DNA of 64,000 nucleotides from Liolophura sinensis. Taxonomy: Eukaryota > Mollusca > Polyplacophora > Chitonida > Chitonidae. The position numbers and the translations under genes were made by a program. Location: positions 49,967,116 through 50,031,115 of the forward strand of contig NC_088301.1 of assembly GCF_032854445.1 (NCBI RefSeq), in the 5' to 3' direction. The notes under the pieces are model-generated. The model searched no databases, was not told where the DNA came from, and saw only the letters and a program-made list of their open reading frames with translations. How positions within the stretch are numbered: the first letter of the stretch is position 1; each line of letters starts with the position of its first letter. Shown piece after piece: positions 17,901-29,900 of this stretch.

Positions 17901-20900
17901 GGGCGAGGAGAGGCAGGAGCCCAGGTGTCTCGACCTGTCCTGTCCGGTCTGCAGTTCTCACAGCATTCCAAATATGAACATATGGTAAAGCAGTTATATT
18001 GGCTGCCGGTCTTAATGAACCACTAGGAGATTCTTTTTGTAACTGTATTGTTAAGCAATAATCAAATTCATTCCTTTTGTAACTTTTTTATGAATGTAAT
18101 GACTTAATGGAGTTTTTGATTTTTGGGGTTTGTGTGTGTAATGATAAATTGGTATTACAGCCATAGTTGGTAACTGTTTTCCTTTCATATTTTTATATTT
18201 ACCTTTCATGTTTTAATGCTGTCTTAAGCAGAACACTGAAGGGTAAGTTGTAGATTTGCTGAGATGAATTCTTATGAAAATTGTGCATGTTCAAAAACAG
18301 AAATGAAGTAAAACCTACATGGTTTATGTTTGTAAAGGTTAAAAAGATTTGTTAAAATCAAAGATTAAATGAAGCTAAAGAGATCTGATCTTGGAATATA
18401 TCTATTAAACAATGTTTTATTGACACCAGTATATTCTGTTTCCAGATGGATCTGCCTCTAAATTTGAATTTCCTGAATGTTAAGCCAAATGTAAGGTAGG
18501 TCAATCAGAGATTTGACAAAAGAAAATTGAAGTTTTAAAGCTTTTAAAAGTTTTATTATTATGCAATGTCTGAAATCTATTATTAAAAAGAATTGATAAA
18601 TTATTTTCCATTGATGAGTGTTTGTTGTAATTAAATGAATTGTTTCTTTCCCAGATCAACATATCTGGATGAACCTTTAAGTGCGGGAATTCCAGGTAAG
18701 ATTATTGTCTAAAAAGTATAGGTTTGTCTGCAGGACATGTTATATTTGACCTGAATGTTTGGTGGCTATTTTAAGATGTTCATTTTTTTTGCATGCTACC
18801 CTAATTCCTCAATTTTTTGCATGTGAAAGATGAACTTTTAGTGCATTTTATGGATATTTTTAATTTGATTTTGGAGACAAACCACATTGGTAGTCCCGGA
18901 TTGATTTCAGGGTTTCACAGAAAGTATCATTTTATCACTCTACACAGAATAATGCCTTCAGAATATGCTTGAATAAACACCTTCCTTCAAAAATATTGGA
19001 GAATTACATTAAATGTTAAAGGATGAATTTTGATTTTGTTGCAGACAAAGCCATCAACATCAGTGTGTTAACCTTGAGCAATGGAACATTGTGTGTGTGC
19101 TGTCAGCATCCTGTCCAACCCCTAGTACATAGCTCTTGTGACGTAAGCGTGGAAAGCTGTGAAATATACATACATTTACACAAGATTTTGATAGTTAAAT
19201 CAAAAGCATTCATACAACATTATTTCTAATTTTTTATAAACAGTACAGCTTCATTTCATAAAGTCTGTTTATGTTACAAGATAAATTATAGAAAAAACAT
19301 CATTATTAACAATATTTATCTGTCTTGGTTTTTATGTTAAAAGGCACATGTATACAGTAAAAAAACAATTATCTTATGGTTTCATTATTTAGCAGATTTA
19401 CCTGTATGCACTTTAGAAAGATTCACTTGTCTATTATTACACTTACAAAACTTCTAGGAGATGGATGTCGATCAGCCATATGATAATGTGGATGGGGATG
19501 AACTGGTGGATATCAAGTATACAGTGACAATGCCACATCATGGTAAGCCAAGCTTGTAGAAAGTACCAGATGGGACTGATAAAAGCCAGAGGTACAGGCA
19601 GTTTATCCAGGTGTTTTTTGTGAAATGGTTCCTTGACCCACTCCCCAGTTAGGGGCACTTTTTGCCTGAGGAATGCACAGGGTTTAACTTCACTGGACTA
19701 TACCAGTGCCCATTTCATGTAGCACCTCCTTCTAGATGTGATAGGGTCCTGCTGTTTTTTTTTATAATATGTTAACTTTGATGTGTACCTTGTTAGATTG
19801 CAGTAGTTACCTGCTGCACCACTAAACCTGATGGCTTGATTACATAATAACACACCAGTCAAAGTAAAAAAAAAAAAAAAAAACACCCATTTGTGAATAT
19901 GGGCTAGGGTTAATTCCAGATTTAGTGAGAAGATTGCAGATGGTCTTAAGACATATACCTGTAATTAGCTTACCATAGTTCAGATGAAGGCAGCCAGTGC
20001 GTAGGACATTGCATGAATTCCTTTGTGTTCAAACTGTTGACCACTTGGCCTTTTCTTTCCTTTATAGCAAAAGAACTGCAAGGCTATGTGTCTAAAATTC
20101 CATGGTCAGTAGCCAAGACTGCCCGGATTACATTTGCCTGGATGAGTAAGCTATTATGACTGTACATCTGAGATTTTGAAATATGAGAAAAATCAACATA
20201 TAAGCTGTTAAATATTGCATTCATGTGTTACACTATTCTTTAAAGGGGCATACCGCTAAAAAAAATTCAGAATTTTTGATTTGGTTCATCTAAAAACAAA
20301 AATGAATTCCATTTGACTCCTAGCTAAACCTTCTGGGTCTTTTCTGCAAAATGTCAATAAGGAGAGATGTGTGGGGAAATCCGTCACTGGTCTAAACTGT
20401 CCGCCTGATGAGATGACGTGCAAAGGAAGCAGCACAAAGATTTCCACACTGTAATGTTTGCATGTGGATCGCACTTGTAAACAATATGATAGATTGAAAG
20501 CAAATTAAAAGTCTAGTAAACCAAATACGATCTTCTTTTCTATTGATAATATTCTATAAAACAATCAGAATTGTCATTGGCAGAAATGAAGTTACATGGT
20601 AGAACACATAATTAAAACACAGTGCCTTGTCTGACATTTGAAATTCACAGAACATCTTCCGTCGCCTAGACTAGGGGAGGTAACTGACTAAAAAAATCAG
20701 ACTTTCCAAATAGAGGGACTTCAGTGAGTTGATGGTCGAAGGGAAACCCTCGGATAAAACTGAACATTCGATCATTCACTTCATGAAGATGACGTTTAAA
20801 TAACAGCACAATTTTTTGACGTAGGCGGTATGTCCCTTTAAATATTTTTAATGTGTATGAGCTTTATACTTGCAAGGTTATCAGTTAAAGTGAAAGTATG

Positions 20901-23900
20901 TGTGCAAAATACTTAACTGTGCCTGTATTTAATTGTATATATAATTACCAGTGTGGGAAGAATGAGATTTATGTATATGCTCTACTATCTTCAAAACTTG
21001 AAAACATATTAAGCAGAGTTACATTTATTAAAAAGATTTTAACTTTGCCTTAATGTATATAAGACATCAGATGGCATTAATGTACATGTGCATGTGTTAA
21101 AATCCAACTATACTCCACCGGCTGATATATGCATCACTGTATTTTATTAATACAATTACATGTATGTGTGCTTCTTAAGTGTCTTCTTGAAAAGATAATT
21201 TCTAGATGCCCTGGCTCTCATTGTTAACGCAGCTCTTGTGTTGTCATTTCCATACTGATATGTTTGTTGAAGACAGCTGTCTACCACTAAAATAGCTCAC
21301 AGGTCTGTATGTTACATGTGGGAAAGTTCGGCAATAATTTGCCATAGATCTGTGGTGTCCTCTGGGTTTCCTTAGTTCATTGTCTACAATTATGAAAAAT
21401 TCTTGAGTATGATGTTAAGCCACAGTGAAATAAATAAATAAATAATTAAACAATCATAAACTCTCTTTTCAGATGATTACCTAATGGTTTTGTTGCCTGG
21501 TTATTTTGTTCACGTGCTTGATGTGAATATTGAATTTGAGCCGTGCCACCATATCCTGTTGCACAGTAAGTCTGTGCTTATTACTTACTTGGTTTGACAT
21601 TCTTTAAGTACTTTTAGCGTAATGTGCATGTCACTACTTGAGCCACATTATACCTACACCATGGTTAATGCTACAGTGGCTTTGTAAAACTAGTCCTTGA
21701 TAACCAGAACATACTGTTTTACTGACAGGCCTAGTTAGATGTACAATCTTCTAAAGCTTGGAAGTTAAGGGAAATTTAATCAAAATAGAACTGGTGGCAT
21801 ATCGGAGGATGCATCAATTTGGGAACATGTTAAGGGCTTTGTTGGCCTTGTGTCTTGCATCTATGAAATGATGATTTATTGAGTCAGCACTATAAATATG
21901 ACAGCATTAAACTGTGTGATAGATAATGGACAGTGTTTTATATTACACGTCAAATTTAACCTTCTGACTCATTGTCTCATTGCCAATATCAGGGAAGACT
22001 TGGGAGGCATGTCAAGAAGATGGATTCCAACTACATAGTGATGAAACTGCTGTGAAAACTTTGATATTACCAGATGACCCACATGACTCTGAGCAGACCT
22101 TTGTTAAGAGTCTCACATTTACTGATGTTCATGAAGACTGGGTCCTCACACACATTACTGGTCCATCATTGCCTGGGACTGAACAGGATGTGGATCAGAC
22201 ATTGCTGAGAAACCCCACAAACTCGGTAATGCCATTGGTCTGCAAGGATGCTGCTCAACTGGGACACCTCTCACCTTTCATCAAAAAATCTACCAGCATG
22301 AACGCAGGATGTAAGTACCAGTGTGACCACAGCTGGCTAAAGACCAGTTCACCCGGCATGATTTCGAAATCAACTAGCCTCAAGAATTAAAATAGGACAA
22401 ACACTAGATCCACGGTCAATCCTGGGTCGAGTCATACCTGAGAAGTTAAAAGAGGAAGTTGTAACTTACTCGCATGGCTTTCAGCATCACTAGATAAAAG
22501 AGCAGTGGAAATCCGTCCTCCAACAAGGAGGTACATTACATGTACTCTAAGTATTCCTTTGTTGTCATTCGACTGAAAAGTGGTTAAGTATGATGTTAAA
22601 GCACTCACTCACCTGTTCTGTGAAAATTTACATACGTCTTATTTATGCTCAATTTTCATAAATATTTATCCCCTCTGAGGTACCTGTAAGTTTCTAGTTA
22701 TTCGATTGTATCAATGTTTTTGAATTGTGTGGTTAATTTCCATAAAATTTATTGATGTTCATTGTTGGAGGTGACTAATCAAGGTGATAAATGAAGTGAT
22801 GCCATAGAATAAAAACAAGGATGCCTATAATGAAATATGCTTGTGACAGTTGTACTACTTATAGTAAATAATTGGCTAATTGCCACAGTTGTTGGATTTT
22901 TTTTTTTTTTTTTTTTTTTTGATTGGTGTTTTACGCCGTACTCAAGAATATTTCACTTATACAACGGCGGCCAGCATTATGGTGGGTGGAAACCGGGCAC
23001 AGCCCGGGGGAAACCCACGGCCATCCGCAGGTTGCTGGCAGACCTTCCCACTTACGGCCGGAGAGAAAGCCAGCATGAGCTGGACTTGAACTCACAGCGA
23101 CCGCATTGGTGAGCCACAGTTGTTGGAATCATGTTATAAATAGATAGAGCTTCATAAGTAATGGTGTTAAGTTATGATGTTAATAACTTCAATTTCCTAG
23201 GTACTGCAGATATCACAGTTATTTACTTTTCTGCCTTCTGTACATGTGATGGAATCAGACAAATTAACTTTTGTGACAAAATGTGGCTGAAACAGTTGAT
23301 GTGCCAAAGTGTAAAATAATGGTGATGAAATAGTTTCAAAAGTTAGCACTGTGCTTTATAGCATGGAGAACACTTATCTAGGTAATAAGATATGAGTTCA
23401 TGGAATATGCCTGAGTACACCTCACTGATTTTCATTGTCGTAAGAATGTTGCCTTCTCCAATTTTTACCTTCGGTAATCGCACAGTTCCATCGTTAATGA
23501 TAAAATTTTTTAAAATTAAAACAGATTGATTATTGTAACAAAAAACTCATTGCAAATGTATGTATCTATTTGATTCTGATTGATTCTCTTGGATCTTGTG
23601 TTGAAGGTTGCATGTGTGACAGTGAACAGGGTAAAGTCTATCAGCTGGGAATAAACACAGGAGCTCTGATCCACCTTTTCAGCTCATGCTATATGGAGGC
23701 CACACGAAAAGCAATATTGCACTATGTCATCAGACAAGGAAAGGATATTTTTCTACTGAAACAGGTACATGTTTAATTATGACAGAGCATGTATTCTTAC
23801 AGACTAAACTGATCAGGAAATTGTTAGCGACCTTGTTTCACTATGGCTCACTATGAATATTGTGTACAGAATCGGTAATAGATATGGTAAGAATATGTAT

Positions 23901-26900
23901 TCTTGCCTGTTCTTGCTAGAGTTATTACACAGAATCCGGTTTTTTAATTTGCCTTAGTTGTGGGTTTTCCAGAGTTTCCTCCCTTTGTGAAGTGATGTGT
24001 TTATTAACACAGTACAACAGAACAGCATACCCATAATATACTATAAATTATCCAAAATGGATGGTATTAATCTTCTGGATTTTTTTTCTGTCTTGATTCA
24101 CAAATCATTTTTACTTTCCAAATATTTTACAGTTGAACCTAACAATTCTCATTTAAAATGCAAGTTAATAGCATTTAGAAATGTTGCATTTATGTTTCTG
24201 TTAGACCTCATCCACCTGATAAACTTCAGTTTACCAGAGGTTTACTTTTTGGTCATTCAATCAGATGTGATCATGTTAATTTTGGCATTTATATTTGCAT
24301 TTGGTCTCTAATTACTTTATTTACTAACCTTTCCGTATTTCTCTGTAGTTGTTTGAAATGGTTGCATATGATTGTGCCAGTCCAGAGGTACCCGGATTGA
24401 TGGAAGAATTTCTAATGGGTAAGGTATCTTTTGTTGTATAACAAGGATGTTAATGAACCTTTTTTTCCATAAATTGCTGGAATTCACAAGAGTTGTCTAG
24501 GGGTTTGTCAGTTTGTAAATGATTTGATACATGTTGGCCTATATTGCAGGTCTGAATCTTGGATGAAGCAATTTAATGCTATAATATGGGAAAACTTTTT
24601 ACGTAATGAGTAGTGTTCACTGAAAGTGATCAGCTGCAATTGTTCATCTGACATTTAAGATACACTGCCATAAAAATGTATGTGGTTTGAAATGGTGATG
24701 CTTGTGACTTTTTCCTCTCAGGTATGACATATGCAAGCTTAAGACGACAGGTGGAAAGAGATGTTTTCCAGTTATTACCCTTCACAACAAGCCATTCATT
24801 CAGAGGCATGTTTGAGAAGGTAATTCTGTGACAGAATAATTATGATGTATAACTGGATGTACCAGTGTTTAAGATTAGTTTCTTATTTATGTTTTAAAGT
24901 TTTTTTATCTTATTGCTCCCAGATTATAAACATATTGGCTCACATACATGTATTGGTCAGAAAGCCATTGTTTCAATGTATGAAATGTAACGACAACTTG
25001 TCATAGGAAATACTTGGTTTATATTTCTGATTGCTTGTATATGATGAGGCTTATAAACATGTAAGAGTACAAAACGCTTCTCAGCTTTCTTCTTGGGGCA
25101 TAAAAATATTTTAAACCACAGTTTTCCTAAGGTACATGTACGTGTTCTGTTCAGAAATTAAGTGGCTTGGTGTGGTGATGTCAGCTGGTCGCACGTTCCC
25201 ATTAAATATTTCTGACAACAAATGGAACACATATGTAAAACAAAATGGCTATTAAGAAGCATACCTTACATTGAAATATACCTTATATTGAAAATTTTTT
25301 ACTCATTTTTGGGGCATACCCTAGTTCCTCAACCTTTTTGTGTACAAATGATCAACTTTAAGTCTGATTTATACTCATTTTTAAGTTCATTTTGAGGACA
25401 AAACTATATTGGTTGGATTGGCCTGTTTCAGGGCTTCACAAAAAGTGTAATTTTACGTCTACACAGAATAAAGCCTTCAGAATATGCTTGAATAAACACC
25501 TTGCAAACATGCAAAAAGGTTAAAAAATTACAGTATTTTCATTTTCCTTAAAACCATAGTCTTCCTTTTATAGTACCTTTTCATGTATTCTGTATTCTTC
25601 GGCTAAAATATGCTTTACATGAGAAATCACCTGGCTTTATATAGTCACTCGCTTCAATGAATCATTAATGACAATATGTACATGTATTGTTTCCTTCCTT
25701 AGGCCTTAACAAATGAAAGGTATAGTCAGTGTACCAAATAGATTTAATTGTCTAACTAGCTGTTTAAAGTGCAATGTCGTTTCCAGACTCGTGAATTTTT
25801 ATTGAAAGGTTAATGTTGGCATTGAAAGTCATCGTTCAACTTTTATGTACATGCATATCACAGATAAGTTGTGGTGAGTTGCTGTCAAGGGTGTCCTATG
25901 TACCACTACAATCTGTGAACATTGGAACAAAGTCTGTTCGAGAGAGACAGCAGCGGCGCCTCCCAGAAGACTTGTGGGACAATCTGTGTTTGCACCTGAG
26001 GAGTAGGCAGATTGCCCAACCAAGCCGCTTCTCTCAAAACAGAGCTGGGTTCAAGGAGTTAAACGCAGACAGTCAAAAGGTAGGTAAAGGTAAATGTTCA
26101 GGTGTTTTCAATAAATGGTGGAATGGTGTGAGAAAAAATTTGATAAAATGCAATTCAGAGTGGTACTTTTGGAGGGCTTTTAAGTCTTAACTTAAGACTT
26201 AACTTTTTATTAGTAATCCATCATATATTTGTTCAGTTTAGTAGTTAGTTTGGGAGCCTAACAGTTTTGGAGCCCAAACATTGTCCAGAGCTGAAATGGC
26301 TCTAGACATGGACCTGTTAGCAACTTAAATGTATTTGTTTTATCCAATGTAAATAGGATGTATATAATGTCCGTTTATACCCAGGGAAGTTCACGCTCAG
26401 CTGTATCACAGACTCAAGAGAAGGACTCCTTCCTGGGCCGGATTTCTGCCAGAGCCAGAACGTGAGTCAGAACTAGAAGTTTGTATTCAACCAAATTACT
26501 ATCTAACAAATACAATATCTTTTTGAATAATGTGGATGTGAAATAATGCTGAAGGTATTAATCATGATGACTTTGAATCAACAGTTCTGCAATCCTGTTT
26601 GTTGAAGCTGGGTAGAATAACCTGAGTTAGACAAGGACAAACACTGAAACATATTGCAATGTATGAAGGACTCAAAGTTTATGGAAAACAGTGTACAGAT
26701 AATGACTTTAGAAATATTCATGTGGTGATAACATTTTCCAATTTCTTGCCTAGGTCCTTCTCTTTACCCTCACCTGGTAACAGGAAAAGATCAGACTCAG
26801 TGTTGGGATTACTGCCTCCTTTCCTCTCAGAGGGCACCTTACACCCCCAGCAGGATAAGCTGATCAACCAGGTAGAGTACTTTCTATGTGTAAAACAATC

Positions 26901-29900
26901 TACTAGCCAGAGTGAACCAGCATGACAGGTGACAGCAAATTCTGGCTAATCTTTTTAAAATATAGGCTATATAGAAAGCTTACCTGAAAATTCCTAAAAT
27001 ACTAAAGAGAGATCTGTGGACAGATCAGTTGAGATGGCTGAGGGCACTCCAATTTTCCTGAACTATAAACCTGAGAGCCATATTAAACATCAATGACAAA
27101 TTTTGACAGTAGTGTTAATTATCAGTCAGATGAAAACTAGAAAGATAAAATACACAATACCTCTAATACCTCTTCATTTTAATGATTATGGAGTAGCAAA
27201 AATATTGAATACAAGAATGTCAGCTTAATTTGATTTTACTTTCATATTGCTGTTATCCCTTTGAAGACAGCGAAGCTCTTTGTGGATCACCTCGGAAAGT
27301 ATTTAAGAAAGGATTCAAAGATAAAAGTTGCTAATGTAGCCAAAGAATACATTAGCTGTCAGGTAAATCATGAAACACCTATGCTTAAGGAGAGATGCCA
27401 TAATGTTTCTGATTCCATATGAGTTTCATTGGCTGTTGTATTCACAAAGTCCATTAGACAATGGTATTTGATTAAATTCATGACCAGGAAGATGCTCTCA
27501 CATTTTAGTGTTAAATTTCTGTTGATAAACACTGTTGATTCAAGAACTTTTCTTTAGTAAATATATATATCTCCAGAACTTATATCATTGTTAAACTTGG
27601 CTCATATTTCAGTGTTTAAACATGTACTGGTCATGTATCATGTATATATGTTTAAAGCAATGAGCACAGGATTTATATTAATCTGTTACAGATGCAGCAG
27701 GCTAAGCAGCTATGTCACATGCTATGGAGTATACGTGGGCCAACAAATCCTGCTGAATACGTACCACTGTGAGTGTCTTGCGTTCTATAAAGATTTTTTT
27801 GATTAAAGATATACCTGTATACACATACGTGTAGAGGTTGTGGTGGTCTAGCACTTAGAAGGTCCACCCCCATGTACATCTACTGGAGTCTGGATTCCAG
27901 CCATAAATGGTTCATGTGAGACTTTTTGAGATATGAAATACTACAGCATATAGAGTTGTTACATTGTCACACATAACCAGTGAAATCCAGCCTCTTACTT
28001 GATGTTGTGATTTTTAAAGACGATATGAAATGCGGAAAATAAATTGTTTATATTCCAGCACTAAACCAGCATCTGAAAGGGAGTATGAACTCTTCCAGCT
28101 CTTTGAGAGATTTTACATGGCAGTTCAGGAACTGGCATATCCTACTCCACCCGGTTTTAGCACCTACTTCACGGTGATGGGGTACAGGTCATTGGATTTA
28201 AGGTACCACTCAGTTAGGAGTTAACTTCAGTTTCACTTTCAATTTGTTACATTGTAAAAGCTCAGACATTTACATGTTTTCACAGGTAAATTTCTCATCC
28301 ATATCAAGTAGTCATTATACACATTTGAAAGAAATGCTCACACCAATTACGTTTCCTAACTCAACAACAGTAAGGGGTTTGCTTATTGTTTGTAAACAGT
28401 TGGCTGTTGTGGGATCAACAGTAATTGATTTAGCATGTCTGTGATATTAGACATAAAAGATGTGGTTGAGTGTGATGATTCCTTTATGTCAACTCATTAT
28501 TTTCTTCTTGCTACGCTCAGCATATACATACATTACATTATGTAGATAATTACATGAATATTTCATAGCATAAGTCAGCATAAAACAGATTAATTTGTTA
28601 TTGTTTTGTAACTTTACCTATCTCAGAATGCTAATGGGCAGATCTTTGGCAAATGGACCTCTACAGTTGATTCACATGTACAAGCTACTTGCTCCTGTAT
28701 ATATACAGGGTGCTAAAAGTGTGATTTCTCTGTCTTCAGCCTGTTTCTGCAGTATGTAGATAGAGGAGTTCTCATGCTGACAGGCGAGTTTGTGGCACAG
28801 GTTATGGAAGGTATGCTGAGTTGTTACATTAATGGGACTTTTGCTTGAGAAGATTTCAGTTACTTAAAAACTGAAAAACTTTTACATGCTATATATAATA
28901 ATAGGTATGTTCTCGGTTGCTATATACATGCGTATTCTATCTAGCCTTGTTGATTTTGTAATTGACTTATTTAAGTTTGAATATATACAAACCCTTTGTT
29001 TATTATGTACTTGTATCCTGAGAGTTGCATATATGACCTGTGGCCCACATCAACATTTACACCTGTGTACATGTACAGGTATGTTTATCAAATGGAGTAT
29101 GCCGTTGTAATACAGATTAAGCATCATCTCTCTTTCAACCAAGGAAATGTGTACAGCCCATAACGGATTATTATCCTCGGTCTGAAAAAATTTAATTAAT
29201 TGTTGCAGATTTACCTGATGATGATGCCAACGCACAGGTTAAGTTACAGATCATTTCTAGGCTTCCAAAGGTGAGTGTATGAAACTCATGTAAATTAAGA
29301 GTTTTTGTTGTTAGCACCAATTATTAGCACCAGCCCATTACTTCTATGGTTAAATTAAATTAGCCCAGTGACATTTTACTGTGTATAAAAGAACCTTTAT
29401 GCCATTTAAGTGATGCTTAGTTTTTTAAAAGTATTGTTAGCGGCCATTCTTAATCTTTAACATGCCTGAATTTATGTTTTCTGCCAACTTTTTATCCGTA
29501 CCTAAGCAATATTTTCATATGTTTGTTGTTTACTTTGAAATTTCAAATACTTGCCTTTGTATCCTTATTCAGCCTTTAGCAGAAGAGTGTTTTCAGAAAT
29601 GGGATCATCACATTGCCTACCGTCACACAGCCATGCAGCAAGTCTCTCATCTGTTAAGAGATGGTAAGCAGGACTAGATGGTAGCTTTACATAATATTCA
29701 TGTACATGTATTTACTTCTTCTGATTATGATCTATACCTATGGCTTTTATTTGTAATATAGAAACTCTGAACTTCAGCTCAAAATACACCTGAATTACCT
29801 CCCCTAGTTTGTCTATGGATGATTTTCTTCATTGTAACTTGTACACTGTATGTAGTCTGGTGAAAATCATTGAAAGACATACCTGCCAGATACAGTGTAC

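Noticed and set aside
22311-22390. Frame of GSAP exon 15 continuing past 22310
   Set aside because: A consensus donor GTAAGT at 22311 and a phase-matched acceptor at 23606 fit GSAP; the read-through soon hits a stop.
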